A stretch of DNA of 63,233 bases. Source: Pachysolen tannophilus NRRL Y-2460. Its lineage: Eukaryota; Ascomycota; Pichiomycetes; Alaninales; Pachysolenaceae. Position 1 is the stretch's first letter, and each line of letters starts with the position of its first letter. The stretch spans positions 240,847 through 304,079 of the forward strand of contig KV454017.1 of assembly GCA_001661245.1 (NCBI GenBank), given 5' to 3'. Under the pieces are notes generated by a model. It saw nothing but the letters and a program-made list of their open reading frames with translations. It had not been told where the DNA came from and did not search any database. The position numbers and the translations under genes were made by a program. Positions 31,933 through 41,857 of the stretch are shown here, piece after piece.

Positions 31933-32667
31933 TTTCATTAAATATCATTCATATACATTTTTGTTGTCAAAAAAAAAAAAAAAGAATCAAATTTGCTAGC
32001 TAGTACTAGCAATTCAATATTTTATTATTTTTTGAAAAATCTTATTTTAGCAATTTTTTTTTTTTAAAAAGAAAAAACAACATCAACAACAATAACTCAT
32101 AAATTAGAATTATTTTTTTTCCCTGATATTTCTTTTGAAATTCACTGAAACTTAACTGTAAGTGTATATTTACTTTGATATTTTGTTATCATTTATTATT
32201 ATTATTATTTTTTTTTGTCTTTTTTCTTTTTCTTATCAAAAGGAATTATAGAGGGGTCTTAAATTTTTTTTTTTTTTTGGTCTTCAATTCATAGGTTTTT
32301 GCTCATCAATTTTTCATTTTTCATGTTTTTAAAAAAAACGAGTTCTAATTTAATAATTAACATTAGTCTCGTGCTGGTAAATAAATTAAAGATAAAAGAT
32401 AAAAAAGAAAAGTTTAAATAAATTTAAAAAATATTTTTTAAAAAATCAGTCACACGAGCTGAAACGTATTTTTAAAAATTAATCTAATCTAATAATTCAA
32501 CCCAATTTTCATTTTATTCCTAACGATAAATAGCAATTACAAACTCCAAACTAAACTAAACCCCAAACGAACAAAAAAAAAAAATTTTTTTCTAATAACT
32601 ATGCTTTCTTATTATAACTTATTTATTACCTATTACCTATTACCCATTACCCATTACCTATTGTATA
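31933..32667. other. Convergent intergenic region SFK1/TAG1-like
   Basis: It holds a short hairpin TTGCTAG...CTAGCAA (about 31993-32012), many homopolymers, and a tandem heptamer near 32624-32658 described separately. No gene. Confidence 0.45.
32624..32658. repeat. Five-unit heptamer repeat TATTACC/CATTACC
   Basis: Three TATTACC units followed by two CATTACC units without a gap, 35 bases in all, just beyond the stop codon of the TAG1-like gene. Read on the other strand it is GGTAATG/GGTAATA, which looks like a yeast telomere-type repeat but is very short. Confidence 0.8.
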
Positions 32668-35499
32668 TTATAACCTAATATTTGTTGATAAACCATGTCC
32701 TGAATACATTAGTTCCAATTCAAAATTATCCAATCTAAAATTAAAAACAGCGCTACCGTCAACTTTTAAATCACCGTTTAAAGCTCTTCTTAGAATATCA
32801 GCTCCAATACCGTCTGAATAAGTTATAGGCAAACGTGGAGTTGTATAAATTCCAGGAGGAACATATAAAATTTCCTGTTTTTCTAAATATCCTAAAGTGG
32901 TTCCTTCAAATGTTGCTTGTGCTTTTAAAATTTCAATAACAACTTCAGCATTGGAAACTGGATTGAACACAGTAAACACAATTTCAGATGTCATTATGTG
33001 CATTGTAGAAGAAATTAAAAAACCTTTATTTTCTGAAGAAGGGCCAATGGAATACAGTGGTAATTCAAAATCTAAAGAAAGAGATTCCAAAACTTTTGAT
33101 AATTTTTCAAAACTTGGAATACTTTCCTCATGTCCACTAAAACTTAATCTAGTTTCATTTCCTGACAAATAACTACTTAATAAATTCTCTAAACTTGTGA
33201 TTGCATTTGCATGATTATTTGGATTAAAAGAAGTTGGATCAAATGTTAATAACAGACTCATATTAAATGAACTTTTTGGAAGAATTTTTGGTAAATCTCT
33301 AGTAGAGACATAACCTAATGTAAATCCGTTATGTTCAAATATCAATTCAATTGAATTTTCATGTAAATCCAATGAAATATCTAAAGGATTTTCAATGATC
33401 AAATCCATAAACAATTTTAACTCTTTTTCAGAAGAATCAAGCAATAATATATCAGTAATGTTGGTGTTTAAATTATTTAACAATCCACCAATATCAGAAC
33501 CATCTAATTTGAAATTTAAAGACGCAGGAAGTTCATAAAATGTACTATTTCCAATGCTAGATTCAACTTCAAGATCAAGTATATTCTCAATAATGATTTC
33601 AGAGGAAACATGTCGCATGAAATTACCAAGTACATCAGACAATGTGATTGGATCAAAAATTTCAAAAGCAACATCCATCAATTCCATCTTTACTACCATT
33701 GAATCATCGATTTTTAAATTAGAAGATTGCCAGTCTTCAAAATAAAATCCACCAAAAGCTGTATCATTTTTAATCATTTGTAATTCCCCACGAAAATTAC
33801 TGATGTTTATATCTTTCAAACCTTTAATCAGATCAGGAAGATTAAACTCTAAAACAATATCTGAAGAAATTAAAATTGACTTGTTCAAATCTAAAAATAA
33901 AATTTTCAAAGTATAATCGTCAAAATAATTTTCAAATAAAGAATCACTATTACCAATTAATAGATCCTTCTTAATATTGATTGGAAATCTTAATCTTTTC
34001 ACAATGAAATCAAACCAAGTAGGAAGATTAGTTTCTTGATTTTCACTTCCAATAATATAAACGTTTTGAATTTCATTACCTTCAAGAAAATTTTTGATCA
34101 AATCGTTTATTGGAGAAAGTTTCCCAAATGAACACTTATTCAATAATTTACTTGATAACTGTGTTATTTCTATATGTGTATCAAGGTTAATTTGGGACAT
34201 TGGTCTAATTATTATTTCTCCAGTTTCAACAATACCAGTTTCAATATTATTCCAAGATTCACAACTTGGTAATAATATAATCCAATCCAAAGGATCCATA
34301 TTGAAAGTGAATGCATAATCAATATAGTTTGTTTTCAAATGAATATCAGATGAAAGTACTTCAGTTGAAGTATATAGATTAAAATCAAAAGAATCTATTA
34401 AACTGAAATCTTCATTCGTAGGACTTAATTGAATTGTTCTTTTTTCATCAAATGCAAAAGTATTTCCATTAACATTGTAAATAGAGCTTTTCAAGTCGAA
34501 AAAAAAGAGACCACTGACTAAAATATCAACAGAAGAAACTCCTTCTTCTTTTAGACCAAGTAAAATATTAATTATTTTAATGGTGTTTGTATGTACAACT
34601 TCAAGGCAATTATCAAAATCGAATGAAGTGATTTGTTTATTAATCAAGTTAACATTGACTTTTGGAGGATCAAGTATAACTAATCTATGAAGTGGTTCAA
34701 TATTTGGAATCTCAACAAATAAATCCACTTTTTGAGTTGGAATTAAATCAACAGTTCCAAGCAAGGCTCCTAATATTAATATTATACCTCTAGAGTATAA
34801 GCTAGTAACCTGAGAATAATCAACTTGAACTGAACCACTAACATGAACATTTAAACCAGACTCTGAGATTCCTAATACAGAAACATTTTCCAAATCTAAA
34901 TTTATCGCCTGTTTAAATATCAACTCCAGATTAGACCAAATATACATTAGATTTACAAAAATCACCATTGCTATCGCCACGATTAAACTTGACAGTTTTG
35001 GATAAGTAATTAACAACTCTCTACAAGTTTGAATTAACCAAATTATGGTATTTGGCGATGAAACCGGACCTTCAACATGAACAAGATTTGGATTACTCAA
35101 ATTTTCTGAAGCAACATCCGATAAGTAGCTAACAATGGAACCTTGTCTTCTAGGAACTTGTGGCAAGTCAGTCGAATAATAATTATTCCCAGTTTCAACA
35201 TCTTCAAACCTTGGTGACCCAGAACTTGAACCCAAAGCAGATGCAGACACAGCTCCTGTACCTTCTGTATTAACTTTTTGTAACAACGGAGAACGCTCTG
35301 TTGCTGAATTTAATGTTAACTCTCGCTGAATGTTTCGCAAAGGTGGACTACTATTATTCGAGCTCAATTGATTAAATTGAATATGCTCTGAAATGAAGCT
35401 TGCATTATCTTGTAAACCGTTGACTGCATGGGCGCTAAGGTCGCTTTTGGAACTAGAAGAGATGGATGGCCCTTGCGGAAGATCTCGAGGGTCCGCCAT
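32668..35499 (-). CDS. TAG1-like vacuolar membrane protein
   Basis: A 943-residue protein that resembles fungal vacuolar proteins of the Tag1 (YLR173W)/DUF3712 kind. A polar cytosolic N-terminus of about 170 residues contains ERSPLL, an acidic dileucine signal (ExxxLL) of the type that AP-3 uses to send proteins to the vacuole. One membrane segment follows (about residues 170-190, LSSLIVAIAMVIFVNLMYIW). Then comes a large luminal region rich in beta-strand-like alternation, with repeated LEA2-like stretches (for example SGLNVHVSGSVQVDYS). Tag1 promotes termination of autophagy. This protein is longer than S. cerevisiae Tag1, so I am confident of the topology but less of the exact orthologue. 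Confidence 0.6.
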   Translation of the reverse strand: MADPRDLPQGPSISSSSKSDLSAHAVNGLQDNASFISEHIQFNQLSSNNSSPPLRNIQRELTLNSATERSPLLQKVNTEGTGAVSASALGSSSGSPRFEDVETGNNYYSTDLPQVPRRQGSIVSYLSDVASENLSNPNLVHVEGPVSSPNTIIWLIQTCRELLITYPKLSSLIVAIAMVIFVNLMYIWSNLELIFKQAINLDLENVSVLGISESGLNVHVSGSVQVDYSQVTSLYSRGIILILGALLGTVDLIPTQKVDLFVEIPNIEPLHRLVILDPPKVNVNLINKQITSFDFDNCLEVVHTNTIKIINILLGLKEEGVSSVDILVSGLFFFDLKSSIYNVNGNTFAFDEKRTIQLSPTNEDFSLIDSFDFNLYTSTEVLSSDIHLKTNYIDYAFTFNMDPLDWIILLPSCESWNNIETGIVETGEIIIRPMSQINLDTHIEITQLSSKLLNKCSFGKLSPINDLIKNFLEGNEIQNVYIIGSENQETNLPTWFDFIVKRLRFPINIKKDLLIGNSDSLFENYFDDYTLKILFLDLNKSILISSDIVLEFNLPDLIKGLKDINISNFRGELQMIKNDTAFGGFYFEDWQSSNLKIDDSMVVKMELMDVAFEIFDPITLSDVLGNFMRHVSSEIIIENILDLEVESSIGNSTFYELPASLNFKLDGSDIGGLLNNLNTNITDILLLDSSEKELKLFMDLIIENPLDISLDLHENSIELIFEHNGFTLGYVSTRDLPKILPKSSFNMSLLLTFDPTSFNPNNHANAITSLENLLSSYLSGNETRLSFSGHEESIPSFEKLSKVLESLSLDFELPLYSIGPSSENKGFLISSTMHIMTSEIVFTVFNPVSNAEVVIEILKAQATFEGTTLGYLEKQEILYVPPGIYTTPRLPITYSDGIGADILRRALNGDLKVDGSAVFNFRLDNFELELMYSGHGLSTNIRL

Positions 35500-35857
35500 A
35501 TCCTCTTCAATTCAAAACTAATCAAAGCCTCCTTGAATGCAACTACTTGAGCTTCAAGTAAGTCACAAAGAAAGTTAAAGCGCTATTATCTTTATCAATA
35601 TATATATATATATATATATATATATTGATATATTTTTGTAATTATGTACAAAATTTCTTAGTACTAAATTTTTTTTTCCTTTTGTTACACGGTGCAAGAT
35701 GTAGACGACCTTCATTTAGATAGATAAGTGAAGAGCTGATAATTTATTAAATACAAAACAAGTCATAACATTACTAGTAAACAGGTGACAAAAGGAGGAA
35801 AGTCGGTGATAATAAATATTTCTATAAATAAACAACTAAAAGCTAAAAAAAATTCTA
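35500..35857. promoter_or_regulatory. TAG1-like upstream region / STE23 3' flank
   Basis: A (TA)n run spans about 35598-35625. The remainder is ordinary AT-rich flanking DNA. Confidence 0.4.
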
Positions 35858-38800
35858 TTATAATTTAGAAACACCATTGACTATTTCATGATCTAAAAAA
35901 ACATTCAAATCTTCAACAGGCTGGACTGCAGCTGTTAATGGATTCTCGGCTTTGAAGGCCGAGATGCTATTGATGAGTTTACCACTAGGATAAATATCAG
36001 GTGTTGGGTTATTCAAATCTTTTACTATTTGAGAGATTAACTTATTTTGGAAATCACTGTCCTTTAATAATTTATCATCATCTTTTAATAGTTCTTTAAA
36101 TTCTAATGATTTGATAAAATCTGTAATTTCCTGGATATCGTAATTTTTGAAAGCATCATAGCTATTAATTAGTTCTTCCAATTTATTCGAAGAAATGGAT
36201 TCATATTTATTGATTTTGGATAAGTGATTTAAGATGGATATATTAATCAATTTTTTTTCTGATTGTTTTAAAGCAGATTGTGATTTTAAATGTGTTATTA
36301 ATTTCTTTTGGTTATTAAAGTTTAAGATATAATCATCATAAAAATTGAGTAAATCATTTTTGGAAAGTTTTTTCAATACTTCAACTTCTTGTTCATTAAA
36401 ATCAAAATCATAAAAACCTGAAGTAATACAACCCCATATTTTAGAAAATTCTTCAGATAAGTTCTTTTTTTTCAATAATTTTTTAGCAATTAAACTTTCA
36501 ACATTTTTATTAAATTTTTCAGATGACATCTCACTCAACATTGCTCTAAATTTCTGTAAAAACTCCACAATTCTAAACTCTAGATAATCTGTAGTTCTTT
36601 CAGATTGTATCAAGATTCTATAACCAAAAGTAGTTCTGGTCTTTTTAACACCGCTGAATACAACGTAACCCAATTGTTCTTTTGTTCTCAACTCATTAAA
36701 ACAAGGTTCATGTGTAACTTGGGCTACCAAATCAGCTAATGCTAATTTTTGCATATCCTTAATCTCATCAAACTGAATAAAATATTCTATACAAGAATTG
36801 ATGTCCTTAGGATCACTCAATTCTTTTATGTACCTATATTGATCCTTTATTAATAGTGATCTAGCAGTTAAATATTGAGAATCAGATAAACTTCTGATAT
36901 TGCCAAATTTATTTTGTAAAATATCGGAAATTTTCAAAGCATCAGTTTCATTGAAATTACCATGTACAAATGTTTCGATGAATAATTGTTTCATGACAGA
37001 TGGAATAAAAGTTACTAAATCATCATATTTCAAATTTTGCATGATTTTTAATTTTTCATCTATTAACCAAGCATTATCATATAATAAAGTTGTAGAATAA
37101 TGACCAATTTGTCCATATGGAGCACTATAACCAAAATTTTTATAGGCTTTAATACATTTTTCCTTTAAAACTTCAAATCTATGACTTGTAGGTTTGAAAT
37201 CCACCAAATGGTCTAAAACTTTTTCTAATAATACTGTTAGTTTATCGTTATACCCACTAACTTTTAAACTAAATCCATCTCTGGTTGCAGACAAACCGTA
37301 ATGTAATCCAACTATACTAGCGTCATAAGCAATATCATTTAATGCATCTTCAATAAGATCAAGGAAAATATTAGTCAATGTGGAATTAAAAGGTGTTGAT
37401 TGAGTAACTGGACAGTGAAACATTATACCCAAGTTTGCCTTTGGTACAAAAAATTGATCATCTTTTTTAAACCAAATTCTTTGTTTATCAGTGGATTTGA
37501 TTAACTTTGGTCTGTTCAGTGGTTTCCCAATATTTGGAGTTCTATTAACATCAAAATTAGTTGGAACAAATTCGTTTGGTAAAGGTAAATGTAAATTTTC
37601 ATTACATATTGAACAATTATTTAATTTTTCAATAAAATTTGAGTCTATATCTTCAACTGAATGCTCTGTACCATACCATTTTTCTCTTAATGGTAAATCA
37701 TTAAAAGTTGGCGAAACCAATAATACTTTAAAGTTTTCTGGGTTTAAATAACTTCCATATTCTTCAATTAATTTTGGGTCATATTTTCTTAAAATTGATT
37801 GAGATAAGAAAAATTCGTATGGTAAAGAATCATCAACTTTATTTAATAAATTTGATAACTTTGAAACTGTATTTGAAACACTTGATTTTTGTTTAAATTT
37901 AAAATTCATATTACTAATATCTTTTAATTCTTTGAAAATCCATTCTTGTGGTTTATTTTTTTCCAACATTTTTAAATATTGGAAAATGTTTAAAATAATT
38001 TCTTGATAATTTTCTAAACCTTTATCAGTTAAATCTATCTCGATAGCAAATACCGAATAATTTTTAGAAATATTCATTGATCCAGAACTCAATTCATTAG
38101 CCCAACCTTTTTCTTTAAAATAATATAATAAGGAACCTTTACCCTCATGACCGATTAAATGTGAAAAATAACGCTGTGGTTGAGATTCCCAATTTGATGA
38201 TTGATCTGGAGTAATAAAAGTTAATTCCATTGATTTTGTATCCATTACAGGTTTAGCTTTAATCAATTTTTGCAATTCTTTTTTTGTAAAAGGAGGATTA
38301 TTGAAAATTGATTTTGATTTATCTTTATTTGGAATTTCACTAAATTTTTCAACTACCCATTTTGTTAAAGTATCTAAATCTTCTCTACCTAATACAACTA
38401 ATCTCATTAAATTTGATGAATAATGTTTATTATAAAAATTAATTAATTCATCTCTAACGTCAACACCTTCTTTTAAAGGTAATTCGCTTAAAGTATTTAA
38501 ATTTCCTGTTGAAAATTTATTATATGGATGTAATGGGCTTGATAATGATTTATCCAATTGAGATAATCTCCAAACATCATTTTGTAAATTTTTTTTATTT
38601 TCAGAATCCACTGCTTTAATTTCTCTATCTTTACAACTTTTACTAAATAATGGATTTATGAAAAATTGAGCAAATCTATCCAATGCACCTTCTAAATAAT
38701 TATAATTTAATTCAAAATAATAATTTGTATCCAATTTTGAAGTATAAGCATTTGAATAACCTGAATGTTGGGATAAATATGAACTATAATCATTTTCATT

Positions 38801-39037
38801 TGGATATTTTTTTGTTCCCATGAATAATAAATGTTCACAAAAATGTGCTAAACCAGGTAAATTTTTAGGATCATTAAAAGATCCAACATTACAATCTAAT
38901 GAAGCTGCACTCTTGTCTGTTGTTGGATCATGGATCACCAAAGCTTTCAAATTATTTTCTAGTTCAATCAACCTATAAGATCTGTCATCTAAATCTGGTT
39001 TCTGTAAATTTTCAGTTATCGTTCTATAAGACGACAT
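35858..39037 (-). CDS. STE23: Insulinase-family metalloprotease STE23
   Basis: A 1059-residue M16 metalloprotease, orthologue of Ste23 and insulin-degrading enzyme. In yeast Ste23 contributes, with Axl1, to N-terminal processing of pro-a-factor. The inverted zinc motif HFCEH is at residues 65-69, followed by LLFMGTKKYP and YFELN; the downstream Glu ligand lies in the DSENKK block. Four M16 domains are present, including HLIGHEGKGSLLYYFKEKGWANEL and FNELRTKEQLGYVVFSG. The ATG at 39037 is used because the longer frame begins with GTG. The gene contains just one CTG codon in over a thousand. It is divergent from CCW14, as in S. cerevisiae (YLR389C and YLR390W-A). Confidence 0.93.
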   Translation of the reverse strand: MSSYRTITENLQKPDLDDRSYRLIELENNLKALVIHDPTTDKSAASLDCNVGSFNDPKNLPGLAHFCEHLLFMGTKKYPNENDYSSYLSQHSGYSNAYTSKLDTNYYFELNYNYLEGALDRFAQFFINPLFSKSCKDREIKAVDSENKKNLQNDVWRLSQLDKSLSSPLHPYNKFSTGNLNTLSELPLKEGVDVRDELINFYNKHYSSNLMRLVVLGREDLDTLTKWVVEKFSEIPNKDKSKSIFNNPPFTKKELQKLIKAKPVMDTKSMELTFITPDQSSNWESQPQRYFSHLIGHEGKGSLLYYFKEKGWANELSSGSMNISKNYSVFAIEIDLTDKGLENYQEIILNIFQYLKMLEKNKPQEWIFKELKDISNMNFKFKQKSSVSNTVSKLSNLLNKVDDSLPYEFFLSQSILRKYDPKLIEEYGSYLNPENFKVLLVSPTFNDLPLREKWYGTEHSVEDIDSNFIEKLNNCSICNENLHLPLPNEFVPTNFDVNRTPNIGKPLNRPKLIKSTDKQRIWFKKDDQFFVPKANLGIMFHCPVTQSTPFNSTLTNIFLDLIEDALNDIAYDASIVGLHYGLSATRDGFSLKVSGYNDKLTVLLEKVLDHLVDFKPTSHRFEVLKEKCIKAYKNFGYSAPYGQIGHYSTTLLYDNAWLIDEKLKIMQNLKYDDLVTFIPSVMKQLFIETFVHGNFNETDALKISDILQNKFGNIRSLSDSQYLTARSLLIKDQYRYIKELSDPKDINSCIEYFIQFDEIKDMQKLALADLVAQVTHEPCFNELRTKEQLGYVVFSGVKKTRTTFGYRILIQSERTTDYLEFRIVEFLQKFRAMLSEMSSEKFNKNVESLIAKKLLKKKNLSEEFSKIWGCITSGFYDFDFNEQEVEVLKKLSKNDLLNFYDDYILNFNNQKKLITHLKSQSALKQSEKKLINISILNHLSKINKYESISSNKLEELINSYDAFKNYDIQEITDFIKSLEFKELLKDDDKLLKDSDFQNKLISQIVKDLNNPTPDIYPSGKLINSISAFKAENPLTAAVQPVEDLNVFLDHEIVNGVSKL

Positions 39038-40263
39038 ATTAAAAGAAAATATATTGGATTTCACTATTAAAAATATAGTAAAGTCTTAATAGTTAGCATT
39101 AACTTGCAAAAAAGCAAAACAAAAAAAATTTTTTTTTATATTAATTATTTATTGTCAACTTTATATATATAAATATACTCACACTGCAGTAAACTAATAA
39201 TATTCTTTGATAATCTCAACGAGTTGTTCAACAATATCATTTGTTCTGCAAAATCTAAACAATAAGATTTTCTATAATGAAAGGAAACTATAGTAGTTAT
39301 GGGATTTTTAACAGCTGGAACTGAAAAAAAAAAGGTGAAAAGTACATAGAAAAATATAGTAGTACAGAAATAAACCAAAAATACAAAAAAGGAAGCTGGT
39401 GTGTCGTGACACAAAGTGACATAGATTTAAAAGTGACATAAGCTAAAAAGTGACACATAACAGCTTAGAGTGACATAGAGTGACAGAGCGACCGAGATCC
39501 ATCTTTTCATGACATCTTTCCTTATTCAGATGTGCCCTTTCTTAACTTTCTTGTTTTATTTTTTTTTTTTTTTAATCTTTTTCTGCCCTTTTCTTCTTCT
39601 AGTCATGTCACATACTACAAATAGACTTTTTCCCTAGTTCAATAAATGGCCCTATCTCAACTTATCCTTGGTTACTAGGTTACGTAAACTGGGTAAACTT
39701 TCTTTTTTTTCTTTATTTAATTAGCCGAAAATAATTATGGTATCTATAGTTGTTCTCGACGATCTAGCCAACCCAAAATGTTAAATGCTCGAGAAATGGA
39801 AAAAATTTTCTCTAATATTTCCCAATCGGTTACTCCCAGGGGCAGATTCTTTTCTCTTTTGCTTACATTTTTAATACATTTAATACATTTAATACTTCTA
39901 ATAATAACGTATAACAGCAGGAAGCATGTAAAGTACAAGGTATATCATTTTTGGTAAATTTCCAATATGGTCCCTGAATACAATATAGAAAATATAAATA
40001 ATCGTAATATTATAATAAATAATACTTTTAATTAATTATATATATATATATATATATATTTATAATATTTAAAAGCAAATTTATTTCTTTATTAATTTAA
40101 TTATCTATTTAAAAAAAAAATTTGTTCTTTCGTTTTCTTTTTGAAAATCTTTAAATTAGATTGGTAGGAGGTTTATTAAAGCTAATAATTTTCATTTAAT
40201 TTTATTTTTTTTTTTTTTCATTTCATTTTTTTTTCTTGTTTATTTCTTTCTTTTAATTTAAAT
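39038..40263. promoter_or_regulatory. Divergent promoter region STE23/CCW14 with a GTGACA array
   Basis: Six GTGACA copies start at 39406, 39416, 39433, 39450, 39470 and 39480, all in the same orientation. The first is part of the inverted repeat TGTGTC-GT-GACACA (39400-39413). Further on are a T run (about 39559-39572), a (TA)n run near 40039-40060 and a pyrimidine-rich leader before the CCW14 start. Two short ORFs in the region look non-coding. Confidence 0.55.
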
Positions 40264-41133
40264 ATGCATTTTTCATTCGCTGTTTTAGCCCTGTTGGTTT
40301 CATTTATTCCAAAAAGTGGAGCAACAGCTCCACCAGCATGTTTATTGGCTTGTGCTGGTCAAGTTGTTAAAGCTTCAGATACATGTACTTCTTTAAACGA
40401 GATTGATTGTGTTTGTCTTTATGAATCATCATCCATTGCTTCTTGTTTGAGTTCTATTTGTCCAAGTGGAGATTCAAGCACTGCTTGGACTTATTACGAG
40501 GATAATGTTTGTAATGGTGTTGTAAGCAGCTCAAGCACTTTATCCTCGGGTTCAACTTCGTCAACTTCAACAAGTTCATCTTCGTCAGCTTCGTCAGCTT
40601 CGTCAACTTCTGCTGCTTCTTCTTCGGAATCATCAACGCTGACTGCTTCGTCGGCCGATACTTCAAGCACTGAAACTTCAAGCACTGAAGGCTCAAGCAC
40701 CGAAGGTTCAAGCGCTAGTGAGAGTGCTAATGAAAGTGCTTCATCAAGTTCTGAATCGTCTAGTTCAAGCACAGGTACTAGTGGCAGCTCAAATACCCTG
40801 GCCGTTGCTGATGAATCCACTGAAACCAGTTCTGCATCAGTATCGTCGGTTTCATTGACCCCGGCATCTGCAGCCACTACTACTACAGCCTCGGGAACAA
40901 CTGGTTCAGAAACCACTGGTTCAGAAACAACTGGTTCAGAAACCACTGGTTCAGAAACAACTGCCTCGGAAGCAACCGCTACTACAACTTCAGCAGAATC
41001 TTCATCGTCAGGCTCCGCCGCCGCCGGTGAATCCAGTACTCCTGCAATTTCAGTTGTTTCATCTGCCGCTGCTAACAACTTATTACCAGGTTTGGTCGGA
41101 GTATTCGCCGGTGCTTTGGCTTTTGTTTTATGA
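40264..41133 (+). CDS. CCW14: CFEM-domain GPI cell-wall protein, CCW14/SSR1 type
   Basis: A 289-residue secreted mannoprotein. The signal peptide is about residues 1-22. The CFEM domain has all eight cysteines (26, 30, 41, 49, 51, 61, 66, 83), with PPACLLACAGQVVKASDTC closely matching Ccw14. A long Ser/Thr-rich stalk follows, with Ser/Thr-Glu repeats and a tandem TTGSE unit of five residues (about 218-238). It ends in a small-residue GPI-attachment region and hydrophobic tail (LLPGLVGVFAGALAFVL). Ccw14 is a structural inner-layer wall glycoprotein; CFEM proteins of other yeasts bind haem, but I do not infer that here. Its neighbour STE23 supports orthology. Confidence 0.9.
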   Translation: MHFSFAVLALLVSFIPKSGATAPPACLLACAGQVVKASDTCTSLNEIDCVCLYESSSIASCLSSICPSGDSSTAWTYYEDNVCNGVVSSSSTLSSGSTSSTSTSSSSSASSASSTSAASSSESSTLTASSADTSSTETSSTEGSSTEGSSASESANESASSSSESSSSSTGTSGSSNTLAVADESTETSSASVSSVSLTPASAATTTTASGTTGSETTGSETTGSETTGSETTASEATATTTSAESSSSGSAAAGESSTPAISVVSSAAANNLLPGLVGVFAGALAFVL

Positions 41134-41795
41134 GTACAACACTTTTTACATTTTCTACAACTCTACAAAGGTGGAGGAATACCCATAGTAATGATAAAAG
41201 CTTCACATATACATATATTTTTTTTTAATTGCTAATTTACTCTCCTCACTAACTGGTTTCTTGAAATCATTTTTTCTTTTATTAATTTTGCTTAAAAAAA
41301 AAAAAAAATTACTCCCCGATTATTCAATTTTTTTTTTTTTTATTTTCTTTTCTTCGTTTTTTCTTTCTTTTTCTCTTTAGTTACCCTCGAGGATTTTTTT
41401 TTAATTGTTTTAGTATGACTAGAATAAATTTATATGTATGTATATGTATCTCAAGGGTTTTTTAACCTTCTTTTTAATTGATTTTTCACCATTTTTCACC
41501 TAGTTAGTAAAAGATTTACAATTCAAAGAAGATTTAAGCTTAGTAACAAGGTTCAAGGAATGTTTCCTCGAAAACAAACACGAATTTCCTTTTTGGGAAT
41601 TGGATTTGCCCACACTACAGTTATATAATTTTTTTTTTTTTTCTTTTTCTGTTTGAGTCTCAATTGCACGACTAGTTTAATGGATTTTGTTTTTTGGATT
41701 TTTTAATCTAGATTTGCACGACTAAATTTGGAATTTTTTTTTTTTTTTTTTTTTTTTTTCTTTAGTACTTTTTCTTTAGTACTAAACATTCATAT

Positions 41796-41834
<39 letters not shown>

Positions 41835-41857
41835 TTTGGTGTTGAAGAATTCTGGAG
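41134..41857. promoter_or_regulatory. CCW14 3' flank and POP1 upstream region
   Basis: TTGCACGACTA occurs twice, exactly 50 bases apart (41664-41674 and 41714-41724). A T run (about 41734-41759) and a (TA)n run ending about 26 bases before the POP1 ATG follow. No gene. Confidence 0.45.

Noticed and set aside
40494-41078. 194-codon minus-strand ORF antisense to the CCW14 Ser/Thr-rich stalk
   Set aside because: It is the complement of repetitive Ser/Thr/Glu codons, giving Glu/Val/Asp low complexity; the plus-strand gene has a full CFEM domain.
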